64,000 nucleotides of DNA from Prochilodus magdalenae (taxonomy: Eukaryota > Chordata > Actinopteri > Characiformes > Prochilodontidae). The stretch covers positions 17,543 to 81,542 of the forward strand of contig JAMWET010001887.1 in the NCBI GenBank assembly GCA_024036415.1. The letters are read 5' to 3'. The translations under genes and the position numbers were made by a program. Positions 44,231-58,734 of this stretch are shown in pieces. Every line of letters begins with the position of its first letter. The first letter of the stretch is position 1. The notes beneath the pieces are model-generated. The model was not told the origin of the DNA and ran no database searches. It saw only the letters and a program-made list of their open reading frames with translations.

Positions 44231-47200
44231 GCAGCCACCTGCTCGGGAATGAGCATGCTGTTGCCTTGCTGTTGCCCACCCTGGCTTCCCCGTAATCACA
44301 CACATTATGTATAAAACCTACTGAATGACCCCTGTGTCAACACCCTCTAATCATCTCTGGAGAAATTGTATGGAATTATTTCCATCATGGCTTGTTATGG
44401 GCCTGCAAGGATCTTTTTTTTTTTTTATAAATCCAATTTTTCTGCATGTTGTGGGAATTCGACAGGTAAAAACATGATCTTTGTGTGTCGGCTTGTGCCT
44501 CCTGACCACGAAAGCACATTTACAACCTCCAGTGATGGTGGAAAGTCGCTTACTGCCAACAAAGCACTATTAAACATAGAATATTATATAACTACACATT
44601 TAATTAAAGCTATTATTAGTGATTTTATGTATGTCAGCTATCCTCAGGGCCCCAGTAGTACGGGTATTTGAATGTAACTGCTGCCCCTTTTAGGGTGGAA
44701 AGAGTTGGAAGTTAATTTAATGCCAACCTCAAGTCTTGCTTGCTTTATATGGCACATGAGTCGCGAATACTCATACTTCTGATTGTAACACAATGCTGGA
44801 ATTTGGAACATATTACCATCCACGCTACCAGCAGAAACTGCTCCACGGCTTGTTGTTTGGTCAAGGAGATGCCAGCTGATGCTGCTGACTGAGTCAGCGA
44901 CTCCTCAGACAGGGCTGGTGTCCATGCTAGACTACAGCTAACCCCCAAATATCAGCAAACGTCCACTGCCTCAAACACAACACGGGTTACTTTGCATGAA
45001 ACAGATTGGAAAGGAGATGACGAGGCATCTAAAACTGTCTGAAATGTGTCTAAAACTTTGATGGCTAACCTTAGATTTTTTTTTTTTTTTAAAGAGTTTA
45101 GTGCTTATTGATATGTGACTGAAGGAAGGAGAAGGGAGAGAGTGTGTAGAGACAGAGCATTAGAGGTTTGGATGTGTTTCTACATTGTCTATGAGTATGT
45201 GTTAGTGATGGATGAAGAGAGAGAGAGAGGAGACACAGCTGTGTATGAGGAGGAACTCCATCTTGCCCCGTAAGTCCCTGCGGAAGCTATGCTCGACTGC
45301 ATAATTGATTTCTTACTTTGCTTGGGTCTACTTATTTGTTCTCTGTATGCGTATGCTATTATAAACTGTTCAGCCCCATTGAGTTGTTTGTTGCTGGCAC
45401 CTATAAGACGTCACAAAGATGTTTATCTGTATCGTATACCATTATTGTGGCAACGATCAACTACTGAGGCAATTTTTCATGTGTGGACATGAGTTTTCAG
45501 GTATTTTGAGTTCTCGTCTGCTGCTCCTTTTGAATGTGTCGTTCTCTTCACGTGGTCCAGTGGCATGGGGTAGTTCTCTCACGAATGCTCTCTACCAGCT
45601 ATGTGATCTGAGCAACCATGTGGACCTGGCTTCTTGTCCGGAGGAACTCTAACCGACATCACGGTTGAGTATTTCATTTAAACTAGCTGCATTCTAATGC
45701 CTCACAAGTTGGTTCATTACTTTATGTACTGTAACTGGCGACCTGGGATGTGGCTGATTTGATAGGGTACATTTATGACTGACCGATTTAATCTCAGAGT
45801 CTCTTCCTTTCCTTATATTAATAATGCTGTCCTAATTTTCTTTTTAATGTCCGTATACAGATTAAGTGCGGTGGTTCTCATATTGATCATTACCCGGGGA
45901 GAAATTACTTGATGCAAATGCTGTTTCTTTGTAACGATTTGCGCAGTCAGTGGGATTATGTGATTCGAGGTGTGTTCATTGTCCGGAAGGGCTGTTTGAG
46001 TTGTGCTGCGGCTGTCTGGATCCCAGGCCGAGGGCCGGAATCCCCACTTATCAAAGACAGCCAATGATGGGATGCAAAAAACATAGGGAGACGTCGAGAA
46101 ATTGAAGATGGTGCCCTAGGAGCTGTGGAATGCAATCCTTCTAATCAGAATTCATAGCCGGGACATCTTTAACTCCGAAGTCTGCAGAATCCCATTGGAA
46201 GCCAGTATTTACCCCATGCACCTCCCTCAAAATAGGTCTTGTCCAAAATAATCATAAGATACAACAACTATTACGTTGAGATCTAGTCCAGCTAATTGGA
46301 TCGTTACTCCAGTTTTGACATCGACAACCAAGCATTGTAGATTTTTTGATAATAGGTCAAGATGTTTTCGGCGTGCCGTTTGTTGGTCAAACAGTGGAGG
46401 CACTGAATTTGATTATCTGAAAGTCTACCGTGATCCGGACCGCCTTGCTTTGTTTAGTAAAGACAGCATCGGATGTAAAACGCCGTGCTTGGCGTCGCCT
46501 GCCACCTATTCATTATGGTCTTGTGATTTATGGTAAATTGCTATTAATGTAAGTTCAGTAAAGAGAGTATTTGTTTTTCATGTTTGTCCGACTTTTGGGA
46601 CTTTGCTACTTTTAAAGCTGTACAGTTTATCATAAATAAGATTTGGATCATGAGCATCACAAGGCCAATGGACTTGATCCAAATCCTAGGATAGATTGCA
46701 TGATCCTTAGACGTTCATTTTTTCTTATACCATATAATATTTGTTGGCTCAGCAGAGATAGGCGATGGGTTTGCATTTATTGCTATCATCTTCACACACC
46801 AATTACAACAACCGACAGTCTGACAGTCTGACAGTAGCCTGAGTAAGACCAGGCTTTGGTATATGCAGAAAAACTGTGTTGGTCTGTCGCTTTAGTGATA
46901 TCAATGTTAATATCATGTCAGCGCGGTCATTTGGAAGATAATAAGCTTTCTTCTACAATAATTGAACAGCGGACTGGTAAAAGCTAATGTGGCAGGGAGT
47001 GGGGAGTAGTTTGGGTGTGCGAGTTTGTGCAGGCTATGATTAAAATTTCAGAATCTCACTACTAAAAGGTATAACCTGAGGAGTACCTTGTGTTTATAGG
47101 GAATTGTAAGTAATTGAGCGTTGAAGCACGGACTTTTGCATACCTTTTAGTGATTTCGCTTTTACATGATGAAGAATCAATCTTTGAACAGTGAATGAAC

Positions 47201-47655
47201 AAACGATAACAGAACTATCTATTTTAATCAAACCGAATGATTACATATTTCTCGAGCCAAACCTGATCTCTGCGATCTATTTGCGTTTTTTACTTTTCCA
47301 ATTGCTCCCCATCCTGCATATCTTATATGGTGACCTTGTTATTCCGTAGAGCCACTAGTATATTTGCTCAGATGACATTTACTCAGTTCCGTGGTGCACC
47401 ACAGGTGTTTAAAACACGCAACAATACAGATTGATTTATATTTTAACAAGTCTTTTTAGATGTTGTTATTTTTACTTCTACTTAATTGTGTGCTGTGGAC
47501 GGGGTCTGTCTTCTGACTTTTGAGATTTATTACTCTTGTTTCTCCTCTACTGTGCCAGTTTACAGTCTCTGTAAACAAATGTAAGGATGTGCGACATAAT
47601 AGAAAGTCCTCACCTTATGTGTTCTCTTCTTATGCTTTATACTTGTAGTTACTAA
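44231..47655. other. grid2 intron, no recognised feature
   Basis: No exon or recognisable mobile element. T runs at about 44409-44422 and 45078-45090. From about 46 kb rightwards the sequence has an indel-rich look (see findings). Confidence 0.45.
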
Positions 47656-47659
47656 GTGG

Positions 47660-48245
47660 ACAATCAAAGGACTTAGAAGATAGTCAAACTATCAAACATA
47701 TAGAACCCCCATACACGGCACAGTTAACATGTCCATCCTCTCACCTTTAAAACCCTCCAGATGGAGCTGTAACAGGAGAGAACCAGCTTTCCTTACGCCT
47801 GCAGTGGCGCTGATAGAACAATGTTTATTACTAAGCAGGTGGTTGGAGCGATTCTATTTGGTAGGGGTACGGAAGAATATCTGTTCCGATGTACAATTAG
47901 ACATAATTCCACTAATAAAATACTGCTACTGTCGTGATAAGATTAGAGCAATAAATGAGCAGTTTAATTTACTCATACGTGCAGAATTGTAAAGACGTAT
48001 CCAAAAACACGGTTATCTTTAAAATCAGTACTACATACACATAAATATAACTATTACGCAAGGATGGGATCATGAGCAGGAAAGTTAGGCCATACAAACT
48101 GATTGTGTCGGATACCAATCTTACAGGATAATAGGACTTGGTGTCAGAAACCTTTTCACTCATTTTGGGTGGAGGTCTGTTCAGCCTTTGTATAGCACGT
48201 GACTGTAGAAGTCCCTCATAAGATCACCAACTACATCCATCCACC
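47660..48245 (+). mobile_element. TIR element (MITE-like), copy 3, degraded
   Basis: 'taaaaccctccag', 'tggagctgtaacagg', 'gaaccagctttccttac', 'gcgctgatagaacaa', 'tttattactaagcagg' and, near the end, 'agatcaccaactacatcc' follow the order of 19607-20126. Many single-base insertions and a divergent middle (47875-48150). Confidence 0.7.
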
Positions 48246-51200
48246 TTATTAACTACTTTATTAAACTTTATTAAACTTTAGTTATTATGTTTGTAGAAGC
48301 TTCATGTGCCAAGATTTAGAAATAGTTTTTGGAAATGTTCTTTTGCTTTACTCAATGTTTTGCCAGAATTTCTCAAATAACATTAATAATTGTTTACATG
48401 CTCACTTATAACAGAATTATTGGACAGTTGCTGAACTAATAAGCTCATATTTAAAGCTGTACAGACATACGGACACGTGATATTTCTGGATTTGTGTACA
48501 ATGAAAAGACTGTTGCTTTGGTCTATAACATCTTACCAAGTCTCTTCAGTTAGCAGTCAGCATGGTTTAAAATCCAGTTCCATTTACTTTCACTTTCTTT
48601 TTGAGTTTTCTCTGGTATACATAAATTCAAAGTCTATTAGAATCTAAGTGTGTGCATGTAAGCATACCTGAGCCTCACACATCACTCTGATACAACTGCG
48701 GAAACTCCATGACAGTGATCCATCTGGTGAATAACAACTGACTAAATAGGCGTCCATCCAGTCAGGTTATGATAATCACTCTGCGAAAGAAAGGATGGCA
48801 AGATTTGAAGCTAATTGGCAAAACAATGTCTTTGATAAGAGAACAATGAATTACAAACTATAAAAGTTTTTAGATAACGGGTAGTTTTTAAATAATATTA
48901 TACACCTACGTGTAAAAATTTAATAAAATGCACAACTATACCTTTGTGACCTGCACATGTGCAAGACCGACTAATCTTTTTAGTGGAGGTGCAAAGTAAA
49001 ACTTAGGATCTTAATCCTACGCTGATCTATCTTAAAACTGTTCTCACTGTATTTGTATACCTCATTATTGACATTCTTTCCTACAGATTTTTTTATTAGT
49101 TTTTAAGTTATTTTAGTAAGCCAAAATTAGATCTTCTACTATTTGCTGTCTAAGTGAATCAAGTTTTGACTTGTTTCAGGGCCAAATTGTTTCTCCTGCC
49201 TAACTAGAATTTTCCAACTAATAAGCTCAAAAATTATTCGTGGTGCTCAAAATCGTGAGAAGAAAAAATATCACATCACTCTTTGCACTTAACAAGTACA
49301 GAGTGGTAAATCTAGAAATAAAATACGGAAATAGAACAAAAAACTATATAGTATATTATATAATCGTACTAAGAACAAAAGGAAAATATCTAGAAATAAA
49401 TTAAATGATTTTAAAATTAAAATGAATGAATATAAAACTTTAGATATATTAGGTAGATATATTTTCATTTTACTGCAGTATATAATAACGTTAGGGCACA
49501 TTGTGTATTATACATGTTTTTCTAAATATGTTAAATCCGCACTGATAACTCAAAAATATGTTTCTAAGTTTCATATTATTTTAATATAAAAAGTATTAGT
49601 TTAGTAATGATACATTATGAAAAAAAGATACTTGTTTATTATTATTTGTATATATCCTTGTTTTTTGCCATCATTGTAACTGCCTCTCTGTTTACTCCCT
49701 ACATGAGGGGCCTATATATCCACAACCCTCAGACTAGCAAACATATCTTTAATATCTTCTTGAGTATTTGTGGTAGTTGGTATTGATTATATTTTTGATT
49801 ACCTTATATTTGTTAGTACAGGGAGGAAACATGATTATATAAATATATAATATCTCAGTTGCGCCATAATGCTCACTTCATCAACATTGTTTGTTCTTAG
49901 GTCAGCAGATCTTTTCTAGCAGTATCAAGCTCCGTTTGTGGATTATACTGACACTATTTCTAGATGTTTATAACCAATTTTGCATGTTTTTTTTTAAGTG
50001 TACATATGGTGTGATACAGTGTAGGGGCCTAAATTACAAGTGGTCCGAGCGAATGTAACTATACTGCAACGTGATGATTCTGTATATGGCAAGATGAAGA
50101 ATTTGACTGATGGTTCAGTTGCCTGCTCGAAAGAACTGCAAAGGACCAAATAACATTTAAACAAATTTCGACGAAAACAAAAATGTACATAAATATTACA
50201 AAACTCATAAAATTCCCTCCAAAAAATGCTGACATATCCAAGACAAGTAAAATTGATTACAAAAGATCGTGTATAGTTAAACCAGGAACTTTAGTGCTCA
50301 GTATTACTTGTTCACTTTCTTTGTTTGTTACAATCGAGTGATATTTGTCGATGTGTTTGCCAGCCCTTTCTCCACCTCAACTCACTCTTCGCTCGCTGGC
50401 CAACGACACGCTCATCTACAAGGACATTGTTTTTTTCTGACGACATTGATTGCCAACCCTGTTGAGGCTGGCCCGTCTTTGCCGTCTCTCCTCTTCGGCA
50501 TCGAACTTCGAGTGTAGATATAGAGGAGCATTAATTACTGTAGCCCCCCAAACGACTGCTCGTTTTTTCCAAAGCCGGTTGCAGCTGGTGTGTCAGTGCA
50601 TGAAAGTAGCCTCGCGTACACAGGGCTAAATTTTCACTGTGATAATCCGACAGTGGCTGTCGTGAAACAGCAAATGACAGGCTGACCCGTAAACAGATAG
50701 AGTTACATGAATTTATTCCTTTCCTTTCCCTCAGGGATATTGATCTCTTAGTGATGGTATAACTAGCGCGACATGACCGACCTATGAATAAGTGTTGGCT
50801 CATCTGGTTGATAGTATACTGCGTGTGCAAAGATGCAACAAGGGCAAGCGTGCCCACGTGAATGACGGCTCTGCGGCCAATGATAGCTTGTGATGTTGTT
50901 ATAGAGTGGCGATATGCGCACTCAGTTATTTGTTTTTGAGATTCGTCAAGGTTTCTCTCACCTTGAATATGGCATTGATGTTTAATGTAAGAAAAGTCAT
51001 AAACCACATCCAAATGCTTACTGATCCCAAGTTTTGTATACGCATGATGACTTTAGAGTCCATTGGTAGATCATATTCACTGTGTTGGACCAGAGGCTTT
51101 GGCATGCTGTCTGGAATCTGTGCTTTGCCCTCTCTCGATAATTATTACCCTTTTGAGCTTCCTTGTGTTCTCTGAGTGTGTGTTTTTCTGGCCAGCTGCA

Positions 51201-52155
51201 AACTGCTGCTGATGTTGGTGTTCGAGAATGTCTTTCTGTAAAAAAGCACTTATTACAAAACATCTTTTTGACGTGCCCATTATCTCTGGATTTCACGCAA
51301 CTATTTCATGTCTCTGCCCTGTCCGGTTGGGCAGTCCTTGTAGTTGTGTGCGTTTCGATTTGCCGGAGGAGTGAACAACACGTACTTCTGCTTGACCGAA
51401 TCACTACTGACACGCAGCACTCAATGCAACAGATAATGTTTTGGGTAATATGCGACAGCCTCTTTTATACTTCTTCTTCTCGTATTTTTTTCTGTTGTTA
51501 GTTAACTGTCTTTACCAAAAATTATTTATCAAATACTTTAACAAATAAACTAAGTTACAATAGCTTAAAAAACGCTAAATAAATCGAGGCTCCCTCTCCA
51601 ACAAATAATGACCCTTATGATATTAATTATTATTATCTATATATTATATCGATTACTATATCTTCATAGTATATCTATAACCACAACACACTATATCATA
51701 ACATCACTATATATAACAACACTAAACACAGACTATCTCACATACTATACTAACAAACACACACTACACGACATCTCCTATATATATATATATCTCTTCT
51801 ATTTACTAACAACTGTTACACACACACAAGACTCTCATGGCGCGTCACCATCCGAAGCTTTTAATTTTGAGAGAGCAGTGCGACACACACACAACATAGC
51901 TCCAATCTTCGGGTATAAATCAACAGGTGTTTTCTGTCTATCATTTCCTTATCTCCTTCTCGTTCGAAAACTATGACTCGGAACATGCTGAACTCTTGAG
52001 GATCGTAGCTGTCCCAAGAAAACTCAGTAAGAATTGGTAAATAGATTATACGAAATACAATTTTCGTATCAAATCAAGAGACTTATCGCTGTTTTCTTCC
52101 AGAACATGGACGGATCACTCCAGACCCACTCTCCCTCTTGCTCTACGATACACCT
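48246..52155. other. grid2 intron, no recognised gene or element
   Basis: AT-rich sequence (48.3-50.3 kb) then mixed sequence. A minus-strand open frame of 160 codons (50531-51013) has no recognisable domain. TA/CA-rich low-complexity DNA lies at 51605-51830. Confidence 0.45.
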
Positions 52156-52159
52156 GCAC

Positions 52160-53350
52160 GTTTGAAATTACACTTATTGTCAAAAGTGTTGGACCTCACT
52201 CCATCGCTATTTGAAGGAAGATAAAGTTACCAATTCCTCAATACATTATGATAAAGTAGACTTATATGGACAATATATTACTATTTAGCTCACTAGAGAA
52301 GTAGTGTCTCATCTCAGTTACTGGTGTCTTGGGACTGCCTTCAGGGGGCCAACTTTTTGCTATAATCTCTACGCCAACAGCCTCAAATCCGTCCCCTCTC
52401 TCTCAGCATCTGGAGTTGTTCACAGGTTTCTATCATTCTCTCTCGGCTCGACCCCTGTCAGCTAATCCATTCTCCAATCGCAGTCACTTGAATTTTCTAC
52501 ACACAGTTCTTGCAGATGGCATGTGTTAGGGGTGGAGATGGATTGACAATAGGACCTTTTGGACATGATGACAACAAACTGTTCATCTTGGTCTACGCTA
52601 GAACAATCACCGATCACATCAACATCACTCACTGCGTCACCGACATCACTAAAAAAACACAGACTCTCATGCACACACACACACACTCTCTCTCTCACAC
52701 ACACACACACAAACTCTCTCACACACACACTCTCACACACACACACACTCTCACACACATACACCCATACTGCAAAGAATGCACAACCTAGCCAACAAAC
52801 AAAAAAGGAAAATTAAAAAAAAGATGATAAAAAAAAAATTAAAAAAAATGAGTGTGTGGTGGGCATCTCCAGGGACTCAGGGGAGCATGACTCACTGTCA
52901 TTCTTATCATCTCATAACAGTTTCGGTATCATTCATGCATGCATGTAGTCCGGGTGGGTTAGGTGCAGCCGTCTGCCAACTACGTACGCACAAAAACACA
53001 CTTACCACATACTTACACTCATGTCATAAACGAAACACACACACACGGCACACTTGCAACATACTACTACAGCTACCACTGACACACACACACACACACA
53101 CTACATACACACACACATCTGACCTCTCACTCAGCACACCACACACACACAACACACTGACTCTCACTCAAGACGGATCTCTCTAATCTTCGTTCACAGG
53201 CACATAGCACTTGGGTACTGCATTCAGTGAGGTACCACACTAAGTGCGCGCTTGTCCTGCTGACGACCGCTATCACACTCCGCTCCTCGCTCTCATATCG
53301 TCTCCGGTGGCTGAAGTCATGGGGTCAACTTGAATCATTTGCCTGTCTCT
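52160..53350 (-). mobile_element. Tc1-like transposon, copy 5, heavily disrupted
   Basis: Scattered blocks follow the order of the 11 kb copy: 'gaaggaagataaagttacca', 'tggacaatatattac', 'gttcttgcagatgg' with 'taggggtggagatgg' (52506-52543), 'tgacaacaaactgttcatct' (52567-52586), 'gcagccgtctgccaac' (52964-52979), and 'tcaacttgaatcatttgc' near the end. The spacing between 'gcagatgg' and 'ggacatgatgacaac' shows the same internal deletion as copies 1-3. CA/CT simple sequence (52670-52765, 53030-53160) is inserted into it. Confidence 0.65.
52670..52765. repeat. (CA)n with CT interruptions
   Basis: Simple CA/CT repeat inside the degraded Tc1-like copy; a second CA-rich tract lies at 53030-53160. 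Confidence 0.9.
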
Positions 53351-56300
53351 ACCAATCTGTCCAAACCGCTACACTACCCAACAAGTCTTTCATTCCTGTT
53401 GGCCTCATTTTTTCTCTGTGGTGCACTATTCGTGAAACTGTAATCGCTTGGATCTGTTAATCTCAATCTCAGCAGAAAGGCTCAACCACTTTCTAAGACT
53501 GAAGTTGGAGGTGTGAAAAACTATCCTCCCCTGCATCACAATTTGTTTGAAAACTGATAGCAAGTTTTTTTAAAATAGAGTGTAAAATGTAATGGCAAGG
53601 TAAAGAGTGGATTACACTAAATTCTGGACAGTAATGGATATTCGATCTTGAAGAATATATTCTTTGGCGTCTTTTTATATCTTACTTTCATTACATGAGC
53701 AGCGGTGGGGGGTGACACTTCTTGGAAAAGGGGGGGACACTAAACAAATGAATAAAAAAACCGGGGGTGGGGGAAGAAGGGGTAAAAAGAGGGCTTAACG
53801 GGGGGGGTGAAGGGGGGGGAGGGGGGGACGAGTAATGGGGGGGGAGGGGAAATAGCATGATTTTTATAAAAACGTGGGAAAATGGGGTAAATTAAAATGA
53901 TTTGAGGGTATACTATCATCTAGGAGCACTATATTGCGCAATCTTATAAATTATGTTATATGGTTCAGTTTGTTGATTTCATTTGCGATTTTTATTTAAT
54001 AGTCATTCATGTGTTATCTTGAGAAGTCCTAACAAAGAGGGTGTGTTAAAATTTATGTAGTCCTGTCTTGTTATTCACCAACACGATGTGATTTGCTAGC
54101 CACATGATTTTTTTATTTAAAAAATTACTGTCCTAAATTTAAAATTCAGGCAGTCTCAGATAGCATACTGACCACTGAACAATTAATGGAAAGTAACAAT
54201 ATAAGCGGCCTAAAAAGACTTATAGCCCAATTTTGATTGGCCTTTTCACATTGCTATAACTTTGCCACTATTTCTGATCTTTGTGCTTTAGAGATCTTCA
54301 CTCATCTTTTAGCACTTCGTGTAAATAATGATGGTGACAATAACTCTAATCTAAACTACTGGCCTCCAAGTAATAACGCCTTCTTGTTGTCATCTACGTG
54401 TGTGTTTCCTCTACACACAGACTACATATGGCCTTCACGGACATGCACGACTGCGTTTCTGCTTGCAGTCTTCCCGTGGTGGTGAACGGTTTTTCCTGCC
54501 TACTTTTCATGTGGTATTTTTTTCCCCCTGTTGCCTGTCCCCCGAACAGGTACTAGCCAATTCTGCAGACAAAGTAACAGGAAGCTGCTTTGGGTTTTAC
54601 ATGTCTTGGCCCATTGTTTGGAATTTCACTTACCCTGGTATAGCTCCTTATTAGCAATACAACAGTTGGGTAAAAAGCGCGTGCCATGCCTGAAGGAGTG
54701 GTGAGGAGGAAAAATCACACCGAAAAAAAGAAAAACCGAGAAGGAGATCCTTTGGCACGTCCGCCCATGACCTGTTCTCTTTCCTCTGCAGATGTTACAA
54801 GCACAGGCTAAAAAGATGGAAGGACACCTGGTGTTGCGCCCAGACTTTTTTGGTTGATGGTGCCTAGGCTGTCCACTGCTGAGGTCCCTTGGGATTTTGC
54901 CTCTGACGTTTTGGATTACATTTTCAAACTGTTATACTTAGCAACATCCTGATAAGAAGTGGTACTCCACACTCGGCAACACTGATCTTTCTTTCCTCAT
55001 ACCCGTGTTTTGGCGTCACTTATGATTGGCACTCTGGCTTTTTTGACTATTTCAGACATGTAAACGGCGCACCTGGCAAATACCTGTGGTTGGCCAGCCC
55101 GTGTAATTCTCACCTTCTCTGTCAGTACAGCAATGGTGATTACTTTGCATGCCACTTCGACTTTGTCACTAATGACCATCCTGGCTCCACTCATGACATA
55201 GGCTTACCTCTGGCCTTGCGGGAAGATCACATATGTCTGCCCAACGCATCGTTGGTCTGTTATGGAGCGCCCTCACACAAGCACTGTTTTATACGGCCAG
55301 AATCTTGAGGTGCTGCGCCTTTAGGCTCTAGCCAGACATCTTTTAGTGGACAGACATGTGGGAGTCAGCCTTGAGATCCCTCTAATAATTCTGTCCAAGT
55401 TCAGTAACAAAGCATAGGACATTTACACCAACCACTTTAACGAAAGCAGACTATACAGGACAATTGGGCTCTTTTGACTCTACTCTAGCATAACCTGCTT
55501 TAAGCAGTAAGGAAAAGGTGGCATTGACAATCTGTTTCCCCCTAGGCTGGAGCTTGTTGTGGCAGTTATGTGATTATTAGAATAAAAGTATGATAGTTGG
55601 AATTTATGGGACACTCTGATTTTCAGCTCTCCAGGGTTGTGCTTAATTCACTAATAAGTTGAATCAAGTGAAATCAAATGAAGTGAGACATGCTAGACTC
55701 CCCCCTGCTGCTACCTTCCATGCAGAGTGTGTGAGTGTTGCAGGTAGGAGCAAGCGAGCGTTGTGTTTGACTGGAAGCAGTCCTTTCTTCCACATTAGCA
55801 GCCAACAGTCCTTTTCTTCCACACCGACTACCTATGTGTTATGCCAGCAGCAACTGCTACAGTTTTTCATACACGTTAGCCATGTCATGCACACGTCTGC
55901 TCTGCGGAGCTTGTTAAGCAGACCTATCTACCTGGAACGTTTTACAGAAATAGTAGCCTGTGATATGGCTGAAGGGCCTTCAAGTTCACATACGTCAACC
56001 AACAAAAAATAACACATCTGTGCGTAGTCACAGAACACTGAACTACTTTTTTATTTTAATAATGAACCATTAAATTACATTGCTAAATTACTAAGCGGTC
56101 ACGTGAGTCTGAGCGGTTTCTCTGACTTGTCTAGCACAGAGTGATTACCGAAATGCTTTGAACGTGAAGCTGGCAAATGTGCTGTTGCTCCACTCCACTT
56201 CATATCTTTGCTTCCACGACTGAAAATCCCGCACTTAAAGGTTTAAATCAGTTTTGTTTGTCATCAGGTAGACACCTACGTAAGGCCCCCCCAAAAACTT

Positions 56301-58734
56301 ACAGAAAAGGTTACTACAGAGGAAACCTTCTCATATTGATTTGTGCTCCTCCTACCATCAGAAAATTATCCTTGACCATATCCAGACTTTCCCAGTCCCT
56401 TGACTCCTAAAATCAAAAGAACCTTTACTGTCACAGCTTTCTCTGTCACAGCAGGGGCGGGGGTGGGTGGTGGGGGAGCCGGAATGTGGTGTGGTGGCAG
56501 GGTGTCCTGTCTTGTCTCACCTGCGTATGGGGACACTCACACTGTGTCCAATGGGGATGGCTCTCCCTTCTCGTCCAGCTAGCTCCCACAGCTCACTCCG
56601 CAGACAGATTTGTGTTTTGGCCTGCCTTTTATCACTAAATGGCCCTTTTTACACACTCTAAACTTGCTAACCTGACTGGTAATTTGTACACGCTTAGCTT
56701 TTAATATATCAGTTCACCTAGCGCTAACACACACACACAGATTACACATCATAAATAAATACACAGTACACATATAGCCTACACACACATATTTCTCTTG
56801 TCCACAGGCACTTCTTTTCAACAGGATCAGTAAAGTGCTAAGACTTTGGCACTTCTGATTAAGATTTATCTGCTTCTATTCACATAATTCTGTTTCATTT
56901 TAAATGCCTGTGTGCATGTAAGGTGAACCGGAACTTTGGAAAAGTTAAACTAAAGGCCTCTTCTTCTTATACTGGCTGTTGTTCACGACTTACTCCAGCC
57001 AAGATCATGCTCGGATCTTCTTTGGAACATCAACTGTTTCTCTCAACACATCTTGCGATCCTTACACTATGCTAGCAAGTTATCTTCCAAAGAAACACGA
57101 GCCACCAGCACCAGCACACCTCTAATCAGGAATCAAGCCAATAGATTCCGATCACTTTTGGCTCACCAAAAGTGATGGCTACGACGCCCACTCATCATGC
57201 CAGCATTTGCTCTACAATTACGGACCCCACATACAACCATCTTTGCAGAATGCACTCTGTTTGGTTAAAAATTCATGTGTGACAACGATTGAAGTCATCA
57301 ATCAAACTTACCACATATAAAAAACAAATACGGGTGAGGGCTCGCTTTTGAGTCAACAGAAAAACAACTTCTCAATCCACGCTACAAGCAAATTACATGC
57401 CTAACCACAGAAACAAACTAGGAGAGATCGGTAATGGCCTATCTTGCTCAGTGAAAGCTATGGACCACATAGACCCAGAGTTTTTACCTTTACAGAGAAT
57501 ATGAACACATATCAATACAAGAACACACACAGCAACAGTCACTCAGGAGGGCAAAGACATGCAAGAGGTTCACCATCCTAAAAAAAAAAACAAATCTTGC
57601 ACCTCCGTTGGATATCCCACCATCTACAGTTCATCATACTACTCATAAAAGTGCATTCAGCAGCAACAACTGCGAGAAATCCCTGTGCGCAAAAGTCGTC
57701 GCCGCCGCGTTCTTCGCTTCTCGTGCCCTAAAAAAAAAAAAAAAACGACCACTAGCACATTTTACTTACTCACTCTCAGTGGCTGGTCGTTAGCCATAAC
57801 GTCCACGACTTCTTTGCATGATTCTCTCTCGGCAGTTTCTGCTTATATTTCGGTTCACTTGTACTGTCCAATCCCCTATTTTGTGCTGGGGCTGGGGTGG
57901 GGGTGGCTGGTGGGGGCATTGCTGCAAACAGTCAAAAGGTCATTTAAGTGAGTCGCCCATCCGCAGAGAGGCTTGTGCAAGTATAGTGCCAGGGATTGAT
58001 GCCGCGGTCTGCGCCAACGCGGCTCTAGGCTCACTCACTCAGCACACACCTATCGTAGCCCTACGCATGGGGGTCCTCTATCATTACCTGGCGCTTTGGA
58101 TTCAGCTCACAGCTCGCAGAGCTGCTCTCGGGGTGTCTCTCAAAAGACGGATGCTTTCACCGTGAGACTGGCGGTGCGAATTTGATTTAGCAGCGGGTTG
58201 GAATCAGTGGCTGGCGGTAGTCGTGTCGGAGACGTGGGGTTCCCATTAAACAGAATCACGTCGTTCGGACTTGGTGTGATGATAGCTAGTAAGGTAAACA
58301 AGTAGCATGTTTACTTTTAGGTTTATTTATTTATTTATTTGCCAACTTTCTGCTCGCGCCTGTAGAAAGTATTTGGCAGCGGTTTGCGGATTTGGCTTAC
58401 TGTATTGATTAGATGCAGTTCTGTTGGTTTCACAGTAAGTTTCTGAGGAGGGTGAGCTGAGGTTAGCGTCAGAAAATTCACCCAACTCTACAGCACAGTT
58501 TTCCAGTCCAGTCTACGGGGACAGCATTCTTCAGCTTACTTCACTGGGCTTACCTAAAGTGGCCACGTGATGAGTGTTTACAGCCAGGAGTTCCGTAAAT
58601 AAAGTACTTCTCCCTTCACTTGCGCTCTATTTAGTGTGCGGCAAGCAAAATGGCCCCAACCTGCCACCGTCAGCCGGTGTATCGAAGGACAGCTAACCCC
58701 AGTGCATAGATACGTAAAGCAGAGTAATCTCCAT
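53351..58734. other. grid2 intron, no recognised gene; odd G-rich stretch 53700-53880
   Basis: No exon of grid2 or any other gene recognised. 53700-53880 has many G runs of 5-9 bases. A-runs at about 57581-57590 and 57731-57744. Texture is indel-rich. Confidence 0.4.

Noticed and set aside
43680..44303. Minus-strand open frame of 207 codons over the grid2 exon
   Set aside because: It is the antisense shadow of the exon and its flanks; the plus-strand reading has strong family similarity and splice sites.
50531..51013. 160-codon minus-strand open frame
   Set aside because: No recognisable domain, and it lies in a region with signs of indel error, so openness is not evidence of selection.
54541..54800. 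Possible next grid2 exon after 'cctctgcag'
   Set aside because: The following translation does not resemble the next part of the receptor and no donor site in the right phase is seen.
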